Assembly: GCA_033032865.1 (NCBI GenBank)
Contig: JAWHQI010000065.1
Span: 3,906,001 to 3,970,000, forward strand
Reading direction: 5' to 3'
Length of the DNA stretch: 64,000 nucleotides
DNA from: Dactylorhiza incarnata
Taxonomy: Eukaryota; Streptophyta; Magnoliopsida; Asparagales; Orchidaceae
Part shown: piece after piece, positions 44,030 through 56,123 of the stretch
How the letters are laid out: every line of letters begins with the position of its first letter
Position numbering within the stretch: position 1 is the stretch's first letter
Notes under the pieces: generated by a model
The model's database searches: none
Seen by the model: only the letters and a program-made list of their open reading frames with translations
What the model was told of the DNA's origin: nothing
Program-made: the position numbers and the translations under genes

Positions 44030-45629
44030 TGTTGGAACATGCTTTCCACATCTCTTGGTTTGACAATAACAAATCCTATTGTATTTGATCATACTTGTTT
44101 TGTGTTTATAGTGTGCAGGATTCTGTGCTTTCAAATCTCCATGGTGCTATGTTTTTGTTACTACCGCGCAGTGTTAAAACTACCGATAGCGCTAGTGTCC
44201 GTTCGACGAATTGGGTTCGACGAACGACGAAAGCGGAAGCCCGTTCGACGAAATTCATATCAGGGCGTTCGACGATCGATGAAACCTGAGGCCCGATCGA
44301 TGAACTGCAGCTCTACCGCGGTGTATTAGCACTAACGCTGGCGCTAGCGTCCGATAGACAAAATTGAGTTCGACGAAAATAAGATTCCGTTCGACGAACC
44401 AGATTGAGATCGACGAAAATAAGATTCTGTTCAACGAACCAGATTGAGATCGACGAAAACAAGTTTCCGTTCGACAAACCAGATTGAGATCGACGAAAGC
44501 TGAGGTTGACGAAGATGCGCCCGACGAAATGTCCTACCGCGGAGCGTTAGCACTGACGCTGGCATTAGCATATATGGAAACTATTGTCAGAAAGGAAAGT
44601 GGAGAAAAAGGAATGTCGACGGGTCGATATGTTTGGCAAGTACTATCGCGGCGCGCTAGGTCTAATGCCCGACGGCAGCTTTTGGAAACATCCCGTCTGT
44701 AGTTGATTGAGGGGAAAATTTGGAAAGAGATATTGGCTAAAGGAAGGAAATCGCACTATCGTGGGGTGATAGTGTTTCCGCGGCGCGCTAGGCTGTCACA
44801 ACCATTTGCGCTCAGAAGTTGCCTTAACTGCCACGATCCGTGTGCGCGTCGTGTCACTATCGGGGGGCGGTAGTACTAGCGCAGGCGGTAGCTGTCGAAT
44901 CTATTTAAAGAGCAGTGCTTCCTCCATTACGTTTTTGTTGTTACAGAAGTTATTGAAGCCTTATTTCAGAGCACTCGTGAGAGCCTTCAGTAACAGCCAA
45001 GACAACTCCATCAACGTTCGAGAAAGAAAAGAACTTGGAGAACGATCCGATCACATCTACATTGACACCAAGTTCTATCTTTGAGGGAGTTTTTAATTTG
45101 AATTTTGTTTTACTTTCAATTTGTAACCTGTATATCTTTTGTTCGGTAGAGGAACTCGCCACACGACGACTAGGGCCTTGTGGGGACTAGGGGGGATTTA
45201 CCACACGGCGACTAGGTCTAGGGTGTAGATCTAGGGAGTGCTTGAGGCTTTTCTGGTGAGGGAAGGACTAGAGCGGCTTGAGGCTTTGTCTAGGGAGAGA
45301 TAGGCTAAAGCCAACTGGTCCTTGGGAGAAGGGTCGATATAGAAAACAAAAAGAGTTTTCATTGGTCGCCTCTTTCCAAGCGTTATTGGGAAAAGTTTTG
45401 TAATCGTATTTACTTCCAGTTAATGATTAATGAAAATATGTTTATTGTTTCATCTCTGAGTTGTACTCTGTGATTTTCATTGTTCAAACGTAAAAGCATT
45501 CTCACTGTTGCTAACGCCGAGCGTTAACACTACCGCTGGCGGTCGTGTCTGAGTATTATTTTCTCTCATAATCTCTAAAATTTTAAAACCCTTATTGACC
45601 CCCCTTTAAGGGCGCCTACATATCCAACA
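44030..45629 (+). repeat. Element B 3' LTR, copy 2
   Basis: TGTTGGA ... TCCAACA, 1600 bp, with the TTCGACGAA cluster (44210-44540) and CTATTTAAAG near 44900. Confidence 0.88.
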
Positions 45630-48275
45630 GTTGGCCCCGAGCAGACCTGCTGAACAGGCTCTCATCTAGCTGGCAGGGCCGTAGGCTCACCCGGTGGCAG
45701 GTTTGAAAGGCAGTTGGCCCCGAGCAGACCCGCTGACCAGGCTCTCATCTAGCTTGTAGGGCTGTAGGCCCACTCGATGGCCGGTTTTAAAGGCAGTTGG
45801 CCCCGAGCAGACCCGCTGACCAGGCTCTCATCTAGCTGGCAGGGCCGTAGGCTCACTCGGTGGCAGGTTTCAAAGGCAGTTGGCCCTGAGCAGACCCGCT
45901 GAACAGGCTCTCACCTAGCTGCAGGGCCGTAGGCTCACTCGGTGGCAGGTTTCAAAGGCAGTTGTCCCCGAGCAGACCCGCTGACCAGGCTCTCACCTAG
46001 CTGGCAGGGTCGTAGGCTCACTCGGTGGCAGGTTTCAAAGTTAGTTGGCCCCGAGCAGACCCGCTGACCAGGCTCTCATCTAGCTGGTAGGGCCGTAGGC
46101 TCACTCGGTGGCAGGTTTCAAAGGCAGTTGGCCCCGAGCAGACGCGCTGACCAGGCTCTCAAATAGCAGGCAGGGTCGTAGGCTCACTCAGTGGCAGGTT
46201 TTAAAGGCAGTTTGCCCCGAGCAGACCCGCTGACCAGGCTCTCATCTAGCTGCCAGGGCCGTAGGCTCACTCTGTGGCAGGTTTCAAAGGCAGTTGGCCC
46301 CGAGCAGACCCGCTGACCAGGCTCTCACCTAGCTGGCAGCTCCATAGGCACACTCGGTGGCATGTTTCAAAGGCAGTTGGTCCCGAGCAGACCCGCTGAC
46401 CAGGCTCTCATCCAGATGGCAGGTTCGTAGGCTCACTCGGTGGCAGGTTTCAAAGGCAGTTGGCCCCGAGCAGACCCGCTGACCAGGCTCTCATCTAGCT
46501 GGCAGGGCCCTAGGCTCACTCGGTGGCAGGTTTCAAAGGCAGTTGGCCCCGAGCAGACCCGCTGACCAGGCTCTCATCTAGCTGGCAGGGTTGTAGGCTC
46601 ACTCGGTGGCAGTTTTAAAAGGCAGTTGTCCCGAGCAGACCCGCTGACCAGGCTCTCATCTAGCTGGCAGGGCCGTAGGCTCACTCCGTGGCAGGTTTCA
46701 AAGGCATTTGGCCCCGAGCAGACCCGCTGACCAGGCTCTCACCTAGATGGCAGATCCGTAGGCACACTCGGTGGAATGTTTCAAAGGCAGTGGTCCCGAG
46801 CAGACCCGCTGACCAGGCTCTCATCTAGATGGCAGGGTCGTAGGCTCACTCGGTGGCAGGTTTCAAAGGCAGTCGGCCCCGAGCAGACCCGCTGACCAGG
46901 CTCTCATCTAGCTAGCAGGGTCGTAGGCTCACTCGGTGGCAAGTTTCAAAGGCAGTTGGCCCCGAGCAGACCCGCTGACCAGGCTCTCATCTAGCTGGCA
47001 GGGTCGTAGGCTCACTCGGTGGCAGGTTTCAAAGGCAGTTGTCCCCGAGCAGACCCGCTGACCAGGCTCTCATCTAGCTGGCAGGGTCGTAGGCTCCCTC
47101 GCTGGCAGGTTTCAAAGGCAGTTGGCCCCGAGCAGACCCGCTGACCAGACTCTCATCTAGCTGGCTGGGCCATAGGCTCACTCGGTGGAAGGTTTCAAAG
47201 GTGGATGGCCCCGAGCAGACCCGCTGACTAGGCTCTCATCTAGCTGGCAGAGTCGTAGGTCACTCGGTGGCAGGTTTCAAAGGCAGTTGGCCACGAGCAG
47301 ACCCGCTGACCAGCCTCTCATCTAGCTGGCAGGGCCGTAGGCTCACTCGTTGGCAGGTTTCAAAGGCGGTTGGCCCCGAGCAGACCCGCTGACTAGGCTC
47401 TCATCTAGCTGGCAGAGTCGTAGGCTCACTCAGTGGCAGCTTTCAAAGGCAGTTGACCCCGAGCAGACCCGCTGAACAGGTTCTAATCTAGCTGGCAGGG
47501 CCGTAGGCTCCTCGTTGGCAGGTTTCAAAGGCAGTTAGCCCCGAGCAGACCCGCTGACGAGGCTCTCTTCTAGCTGGCAGGGCCGTAGGCTCACTCGGTG
47601 GCAGGTTTCATAGGCAGTTGGCCCCGAGCAGACCCGCTGACCAGGCTGTAATCTAGCTGGCAGGGCCGTAGGCTCACTCGGTGGTAGGTTTAAAAGGTAG
47701 TTGGCCCCGAGCAGACCCGCTGACCAGGCTCTTATCTAGCTGCAAGGGTCGTAGGCTCACTAGGTGGCAGGTTTCAAAGGCAGTTGGCCCCGAGCAGACC
47801 CGCTGACCAGGCTCTCATCTAGCTGGCAGGGCCGTAGGCTCACTCGGTGGCAGGTTTCAAAGGCAGTTGGCCCCGAGCAGACCCGCTGACCAGGCTCTCA
47901 TCTAGCTGGCAGGGTCGTAGGCTCACTTGGTGGCAGGTTTCAAAGGCAGTTGTCCCCGAGCAAACCCGCTGACCAGGCTCTCATATAGCTGGCAGGGTCG
48001 TAGGCTCACTCGCTGGCAGGTTTGAAAGGCAGTTGGCCCCGAGCAGACCCGCTGACCAGACTCTCATCTAGCTGGCAGGGCCGTAGGCTCACTCGGTGGA
48101 AGGTTTCAAAGGTGGTTGGCCCCGAGCAAACCCGTTAATCGGGCTCTCACCTAGCCGGCAGGTCAGGATGACCTCTCGTGGAGGCTCTTTTGTTTTAGCT
48201 CCGAGATGGTTCTGCTGTTCGGTCTCTCATCTAACCGGCAGAGCGGGTAGACCTCTCAGATGACAGTTTGAGAAA
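45630..48275 (+). repeat. 83-bp tandem array, third block (copy 2 of second block)
   Basis: About 30 units from 45631, same unit variants in the same order as 19571-22215, with the same decayed right edge. Identity of variant order shows one duplication event, not independent amplification. Confidence 0.95.
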
Positions 48276-50179
48276 AGAAGTTCTGGAAGGTTGTCTCTGA
48301 AACAGTTTTGTCGATTGAACTCTCATTTTTAGTAGGGAACAAGTGGGCCTGATAAGTAATTCCCAGGTGTAGAGTCCCCTTCACCCCTAAGTGGTGGATA
48401 CCCCTATTTTTTTCCGGGTCGGCTCCCACCCGCCGGATACTTGGGGTTGGACATTTCTTTCAGAGCGTGGGACACGCTCGCAAAGAGCGGGGATTGTGTA
48501 CAACCCGTACCCGTCGGCTGGGACCCTCCCCAGATAGCTGGGATCCGAGGTGTCTTGTGATTGGCTAGCACTGATCGGGGTGCGGTTAGAGGGTCTTGGT
48601 GTGCATTTAGAGGAGTGGTCTGCGGATAGCAGTTGGCTAGGTTTTATTTTAAAACCTAAAATCCTAACCCCCCTCTACCCTAGCAACCCGAGCTCCCTCC
48701 AGCCCCCCCGATCTCTCTCCCTCTCGCTCTCGGTTGGCGTGGAGTCGCCGCAACCTTCATCTCCCTCTCCCGTCGCCGCCTGGGAGGAGAGGTCTGCCTC
48801 TCGACCTCTCTCCCTCTCGTCGCCCCTCCTCCCTGTTGCCCCTCTTTCCTGAGCCCTCTCCTTCCTCCTCCCTGTCGGCCTGGAGCAAGGAGAACCTCCC
48901 GATCTCCCTCTCCCTTCGCCACCTGGAGCAAAGAGGAGCCTCCCCGAGCCCCTCTCACCTCCCTCTCTCTCGTCGGCCTGGAGGAGGACCCGAGCCTCTC
49001 TCACATTTTTGCAAAAGGAGGCTGATCCCTCTCCTCTCCCTCTCTTTTGAGCTCTCTGTAGGGCTGCTGCAAGGGGAGATTGCATGTCGCGATGGTGTGC
49101 GCCGCTTGGAGGAAGAGAAAACTCCAGCATAAGCTTGGAGCGTCGTTTAGCGACTCAAAGCATCGAGTGGAGGCCGGATCTGCAAAGAGGGCAGCCGTCT
49201 TGAACGTTCTCCATGGTTCCAAAGCATGCTTTAAGGGTAACGAAATTTCTCCTCGGGCAGGTGAAGCCCTAATTTATCATGATTGCATGGAAGCCCCTCT
49301 CCACCAACGGATGGAGGAAGGGAGCTCTCCGACGGGTCGACGTGTACATCCCTGCTTGTAATTACATTAGCATCCGGAAGCGCGAGTACGGATTTAGGCA
49401 TGCTGTGTGAAGCCCATTCGGATATGTCAATCCGGATTGGTGATGTTTTGGGGTTCCTGGAGAAGACTCCGAGGAAGTTGCATACTACTTGCTTGCAGGG
49501 GCGAAATATTGCCACCCCAACAAAGGGGTGGGGTCGATAGGCTTTGGCCCTTTGTAGCTGATCGATGTTCAGCTTGCCACCGCTTGGCAGGACGTTGGTG
49601 CACAAGTGTTGCAGAACAAAGCGGGAAATAGCGGGTTTAAGCCCAAGGTTATGCCGACCCGAGAAGGCCTTATTTATTTATATTGCCGGCCTGCGTGCCG
49701 AAGTATGGAATTCACATTCCTGTAATCTGTGACGCATGTACTTTGTTTATCTTTTCAATCGTAGTCAAGTGGAGTCCTCGTGGACCCCTCGCACGGTGGG
49801 GGCCCAAAGGGAAATTTACTTGGTAGCCCCTGAGGGTTCGCTAATAGTCATCCGGAATAGCGGAGTCACGTTGTTGGCAGCCCCATTTGGTCTTTACTTA
49901 GATCCAGGGAGGTGCACCTATGGAGAGGAAGGGGTCGGCTCTGAGATTTTGGCCGGCCAAGAGAGCCCTCCAAAGGGTGCCTTAGCTCAGCCTTTGGCTT
50001 AGGAGGGGAAGAGTTAGTTAGTCTTCCGGGTGTGCGGTAAGACCTCCACGCTGAGACCTTGGATCTGTACTTCGAGTTCCTAGTCTTGTGTCTAGATCGT
50101 TTACTTGAGCGTAGTAAGTGCGCGGTCACCCCTTTTTTGGGACCCCGAACTCCACAGAGACCAAGATTTCGGTTTCAAC
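48276..50179. other. GC-rich, pyrimidine-rich block, copy 2
   Basis: Matches 22216-24118. One extra G near 49076 splits the low-complexity frame seen in copy 1, supporting that it is not a gene. Confidence 0.5.
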
Positions 50180-50743
50180 ACCCCCTATTTGGTTTAGGAT
50201 ACCTAAGCATAAAAAGTCTTGAATAACTTAAGGCTTAAGGGTCAGAGATTATTTCTAAGTTTCTTTTTAAAACCAAGCAATTTCTGATTTCCTAGATTTT
50301 AATTTAAATAGGAATTTAATATTATGAATTGCTAGCTGTTATTGGATTCTAAGGAATTTTAAACTCAGAAAGACATTGCCTGATACCTTCTTTCTATAGA
50401 ATCCCCTTAATCAGAAGAGACTCACACTTAGTGCTCTGATCATTTCTGATCTATGCAATCTGAGTAGAATGCTCAACATAATTTTGGAGAAAATCTATAA
50501 GAAAGTGAAGTTATCTGACATTGTTTTTAAGATAGAAAAAAAATTGAAAAGAATTATATAACTGCTATTTAATTATAAATGTTTTTAGATAGATAAAAAC
50601 AAATGCCTTATAATTAGATATATTGGCCTTTTTATCTCATTAAAATATAAATTTGAAAATTTATTTTGATTTTGTTGAACATAAATAATTTCTTTTTCTT
50701 TAAAAGTTTGTTTAAACTTATTTTTCAAGGAAATATTTTGTTC

Positions 50744-51373
50744 CTATGATAATTTTAAAACTTCTTTAAGTTCGTTGTATTCAGAAATCAAATTATTTAT
50801 TTTTGTTAATTCCTTTATTTCTTTGTCAGATTTTATTAAATCTGTATGTGTTAACTTAAGATCTGATTTGTAACTTTTAGAGGTAGAGTTGGGATTTGAA
50901 GTTACCTCTTTTACCTTTTCTGATTCAGATTCAGATTCTGCATCTGAGTAGTAGTTTGAGCCATATATGGCCATCATGCAGAAAGCTCTAGCTTTTTGTT
51001 CTTCTTCTTCTTCTTCTTCTTCAGTTAGACTGGATGATGGTTCTGCATCAAAGGTATAGTTAGTGGAAGAAGTAGAAGAGGATTCATTTACCATCCTAGA
51101 GAGGGAGTTCCAGATGGCCCTTGCTGAAGTGAAATCAGCCACTCTTTGAAGAATGTCTTTTGACATTGATTTAGCCAATATGTTCATGGCCTTGGCATCA
51201 GCACTGATCAACTTCTCTTGATCATCAGAAGACATTGAAGATGGAGGTCCTGTCAAAATAGAATTATAAATATCTTCATCTATAACATTCATATATAATT
51301 TAATTCTAGCTTGCCATAAAGTAAATCTATCCAAATTACAGATTGGTGAATTTGAAAATTCTACTTGTGCCAT
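50744..51373 (-). pseudogene. gag: Element E gag fragment, copy 2
   Basis: Same 209-residue UBN2 N-terminus plus acidic tail as 24683-25312; no CCHC knuckle. Confidence 0.8.
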
Positions 51374-51473
51374 TAAATTTTTGAAAAACCTTAAAGAAAA
51401 TCTTAAGAACTAAGTGAACTTTGTGATTCAGGTGTTAGCTTGTATATAAAATCAACTACCCTCTGATACCAAT

Positions 51474-53085
51474 TGAAAGGAGTTTAGTTCTTAAATATTA
51501 AAAGCTCTTGGTTTAAGTTTATTTCAAAATAATGATATGTATATAAATGTGGTGCTGAGTGAGTAATAAAAACAAACACTAAGAGGGCATAAAAATCACA
51601 GCACAACAAGAAGAAATAAAACAAAAGCAAACATCCAGAAGACACAAGATATATAGTAGTTCCCCAATCAACCTGGGTACATCTACTCTTCTACCCACTG
51701 GTAGGAATCCACTGGAGGTTGTTGATCAGGTGCCCTCACACCAAGGGGTTTTTGTTCAGATGCCCACACACCACAGAGCTTTTGATCAGGTGCTCAAAAC
51801 CAAGATGCAAGTTTTTGCTAAGGTGCCCTGTCACCGGGAGTTAACTTTTGAAGGGAGTTATAACCCTTTGTACTGGAGGGGAAATAAAGAAAACAAAAAG
51901 ATTAAAGTGTTCTTCTCTTTTCTGAGAAGACTCTTGATGATCATGATGGGTTGTTGAGTTTGGATCTTGATGATGATGTTGAAGAGATCCCCCTGTCTGA
52001 TTTAGATTGATGACAGCTTGTGGATGTATCTTCTTCACTTGATTGCAACAAGTCTTTTCTTCTTCTGCAGTTTTGATCCTGAGCAAATAATATTGATTGG
52101 TGTCTCAGGATGTAGATGATCTGCAAAGAAGAGTTTAGCAAAAAGAAGATAAATAATATTTAGATCTACTTCTTCTTTTTTGCTCCTCTATTTTTCTCTT
52201 CCTGGTTCTTCCTATTTCTTTTTCTCTTTTCTTTTCCTGTCTCTATTTCTCCTATGTTCTTCTCTCTGAATATATATTTTGGAGAGCTGTTCGGCTGATT
52301 TGAATTCTTGCCGACAAGAGAGGAAAGAGATAATGTCTCTTTAATTTCCTGGATCCTCGAGAACATAAATTGTCGTCTTTAGCTTTGCTGCAACGACTAT
52401 AACATTTAATGCTTGCAATGGTTGTATTGTTAAGGCAGCAATATATAAATAGAAATGATAAAATATTGCTTTATTAAATCTGACAATATATATATATATA
52501 ATTTTAGTCGAACTGAGAATGATATTAAAATAATGCTGAAGATATTTCTTCGATCTCAACTTCAAGTTCGTCGACCTGATCATTTGATTCGTCGTTCTGA
52601 GCTTCTGCTGAATATTCGTCAAACACAGACTTGAGTTCGTCGAACGCAACTTTTCGTCGAACGCAGAGACGGGCTGGATCATCGACCGCTGAATATTGAG
52701 CTGTTCGTCGAACGCAGACTTGAGTTCGTCGAACGCAGCTTTTTGTCGACCGCTGAGACGGGGTCTGTTCATCGACCGCTGAACCACTGAGACGGGATCG
52801 TCGACCGCTGAGATAGGTGTTCTTCGTCGACCGCTGAGATAGCTGGATTTCTTCGAGCGCAGAATGAATACCATTCGTTGAGCGCAGAGCGTCGTTCGTC
52901 GAACGCAGATAGCCGTTCGTCGAACACGTAATTTTTATCTTTCTCTTATTTTCTCAGTCTATTAATTATATCTATTTTCAGCCTTCTATCTTAATGGGAT
53001 TTGTTCTAAGTTATACAATATGTTATGATAGAAACTTAGACATTAAAGGTGGATCCTAACTCAAATCAAAACTAAGGTTCTAACA
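51474..53085 (-). repeat. Element E 5' LTR, copy 2
   Basis: TGAAAGGAG ... TTCTAACA on the plus strand; CGTCGA-type cluster at about 52545-52930. Confidence 0.85.
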
Positions 53086-54239
53086 CTAAGTATGAGTAAT
53101 GCGTTATGTTAGATAATGACTCATACACTCAATTTTTTGGTACCTACAAGTGTTATTAATCTTACTCTTGCATGATTGTGTATTGTAATAACATAACAAA
53201 TTGAAATGTATGAATATATTACCTATACAACATTGAAATTTCCTATCTTTCATGAACTTATTTACTTGAGAAGAGTGGTTAACAAATAAATTTATATGTT
53301 TGCAAAATAAGTGAATTCGGAGTCCTTGGTTACAAAAGCAAAACTCAAATAATAAATGACAAGGAACCTCCACCAAGCACTACTCACCCTTCTGATAAGT
53401 CTTAATGAGCATTGTGAGGTTGAGCACCTTGGAAAGGATTGTATAGTGTCTTGTGCAAACTAATTTTTACACCACTTCTATTTCTACACCGGATCATAAA
53501 AATTCAAGTAAAAGAAAATATTATGTGATCCCGCAATCATTACTTCGCTCCCTGGTAAGTTTTCAAAAGCATTATGTGCGTGAAGCACCTTGGTAGTTGT
53601 ACATATTCTCATGTGCATTGAAATTAAAATTGTTGTGGAAGTAACTCTATAAATGCTAATTTGATAATGTTGTTTTTATTCCATTACATATGTCATGTGT
53701 TTTCATTAATGCACTTGTATACTTTATCAAAACACTATTTGTAAACATCATTATCTTATATAAAACATCAACTCATGAGAATTGGATCCTAACGCACAAA
53801 TACATAATTCTCTAATACCTTAAGAAAAAGTACTAGATAACAATGCATGATCGCTACAATGTTTGTTCTTACTTGAAATGCATATTTATTACATTATAGT
53901 TGCTTATCTTTTTCTTGATATTTCAAAATCATGCTTGTATTATTTCTAAGGACTTAGCATCCTTTGAACTTAACTCAAATACATCCTCTTATTGGACTTG
54001 AAATTCATTATCATTTGTATGATATTCTTCTTTGAAAAATGTTTATTTTAAGAATGTCTATCATTTGTATGAAAATTCAAACATCTTCATCTTCTAACAA
54101 ATGTTATTACTATTTTCTAATAAGTGGTTATATTCTACATGCTAAATAAATTCATCTGTTGTTATTACTCTTGCTCGATCATGACAATTTTTTTAAACAA
54201 GTAGTTTCCAACAAGTGTTTCTTTCCACCCTTTACTTCT
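53086..54239 (+). mobile_element. Element C left portion, copy 2
   Basis: Matches 27022-28172, with the 162-bp motif pair at about 53369 and 53531 and TSD CTTCT at 54235-54239. This copy is joined to the complete element D. Confidence 0.78.
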
Positions 54240-55898
54240 TGAAAGTGCACTGTGTGCCCTCTAAATAATCTATAGAGGGGGGGGGGGGGGGGGGGGGTTG
54301 AATAAAGATTTAAATCTTTTTATATTAAATGTGCACACACAATAAAAACTACTAAGTACTATGCAATTAGCACAACCAAGATAAAATAAAAAAATCATTG
54401 AAATCTGAAAACACTAACAGTAAACAGAAAACTATAAGGGGACAACACAGAAAAACAAACACAGAGGAGACATGAAATTTATAGTGGTTCCATAAAATGT
54501 GGGTACTCCACTCTTCTACCACACTGGTAGGAATGCACCAGCCGTGCCTAAGTCTTTTGATAAGGGACTCTCAGAACCACTGAGTCTTTTGATAAGAAGA
54601 CTCTTAGAACCACTGAGTTTTCTCATAAGGAGACTCTTAGAACCACTGAGTCTTTTGATAAGAAGACTCTTAGAACCACTGAATTCTTTGAAGAGGGATT
54701 CTTAAAACTCTCTTTCAGTTGTAGAATAAGAACAATTAGGGGAAGTGGAGGAAGAGAATGGGATTCCTCAGTTAGAATCCTTCAGTAACTTTAGCAATTG
54801 AAGATGTTGCTTCTATAAACTTCAGGATCTGAATATGATGAACCCTTGCTTAAGATAATGTTGATTGCAAGGGATGTAAGGTTTGATCCTGATCCTCTCT
54901 GCACTATTGTTGACTTGTTGCTATATGATGTAGATGAAGAAACAACAGTCTTCTTGTAATCTTTTTCTCTACAGAGAAGTTTTTCTTCTCTTCTCACTTA
55001 GGGTTAGATGATGAGTAAGAAGCAGAAGAAGAAAAAGAAGAAGACTTGAATAATCAATCCATTGGTTTTCTCTTCCTCTTTCTGAATACTTATTCTTTGT
55101 CGATTAGAATTTAAATCTATTTCCTCTTCTAGACTGTCCTTAGAAGGAATGTCCATTGGACAATGAATGTCCCCTTCTATTTCTGTTCGCGGCCCGTTCA
55201 TCTGATTTGAATAACTTCCAAGAATGTCTTTGTTGTATCTCTGAAGTACTCCATTCCATTCTTGCCAATAAATGAGCCGTTAGAGAACAGATTTAATCCT
55301 TATAGATCATCTGGAAAAGCACCAGAAAGGACAGCAGAAAACCTTCCTTTTTTTGTATTTGATGTTACGTTGAATTCATTATCCCTCATATCGACGCACC
55401 TATGAGTTCTTATAGAAGAAGCTTCGAATTCCTTATTGGCTTTTACTGAACTCAGATGTCGACGTTGCATCGAGAACTTATCGATGAATCCGTCGAGTTG
55501 AAGACTTGGATTTGAACTTCATTTTCTACGTCGAGTTGAAGTCGAAGTTACGTCGACTTCTAAGATGGCTTTGATAGGCTCTTCCTTCTGCGTCGAGTTC
55601 ATTTTGATGTTGTGTCGACTTGACTTGATACTTCGATAGGCAGTTTGAGTTGCTTTGACTTTCAGTCAGAGTTGTGTTGACTTCTAGTCAAAGTTGCGTC
55701 GACTACTATTCGACGTATGTATTAACTCAACTGAATTTGTGCTTATCTTGACCTGTTCTTGACACTCTAAGGTGAGTGTGACATCCTAGGATATCTAATG
55801 ACCATTTTACCCTTTCCATACAATATGGGTAATACAACAAACTGATGAAATCACTTTAAGATAATTTGTTAGATAAATCATAAGGTTTTTCCCCAACA
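54240..55898 (-). repeat. Element D 3' LTR
   Basis: Plus strand TGAAAGTGCACTGTG ... TTTTTCCCCAACA. U3 lies to the right, with TCGACG motifs at about 55390-55740; minus-strand CTTCTATAAGAAC near 55415 is a candidate TATA box. Contains a 21-bp G run (54277-54297) and 33-bp repeats (54551-54683), the site of the duplication breakpoint. Confidence 0.93.
54551..54683 (-). repeat. 33-bp minisatellite in element D LTR
   Basis: Four units of ACTGAGTCTTTTGATAAGAA plus GACTCTTAGAACC, also at 28493-28620 and 60947-61080. The 26-kb duplication breakpoint (TAGAACC, 54671-54677) falls in the last unit. Confidence 0.9.
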
Positions 55899-55912
55899 AT
55901 CTCCCCTTATTT
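55899..55912 (-). promoter_or_regulatory. Polypurine tract of element D
   Basis: Minus-strand AAATAAGGGGAGAT directly before LTR start TGTTGGGG. Confidence 0.9.
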
Positions 55913-56123
55913 ATCTCAACAAATTTTACAAAATAAAATAAGTGATTTCAAACATACTCATACATAAAACTTAATATAAACAACTATACATAGATCAATA
56001 ATGACATTATAGACACACAGACAATATGATGAGCTTTCAAGAAATCAGATTGCTCTTCATAATCATGATAACATCCACCAAATGATTTAATGGATTTTGT
56101 TTACCTGTACAATACTATTCTTT

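Larger units (their letters stand above)
50180..53085 (-). mobile_element. Element E fragment, copy 2
   Basis: LTR 51474-53085, PBS (CCTCTGATACCA) at about 51460-51471, gag 50744-51373. The LTR has small indels relative to copy 1 (for example ATAAATGTGG for ATAATGTGG near 51545). Confidence 0.82.
28621..54677 (+). repeat. Second copy of the 26-kb tandem duplication
   Basis: Offset from copy 1 stays between 26,056 and 26,064 throughout, with identical nested elements, TSDs and array units. Differences noticed: single-base homopolymer changes near 28761-29095; a cluster of single-base insertions at about 29690-30060; +1 G in gag near 31596; -1 C near 33458; T to C at 41605; +1 G near 49076; indels after 51540; and a shorter G run (21 vs 28). 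Either very recent or an assembly duplication. Confidence 0.95.
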
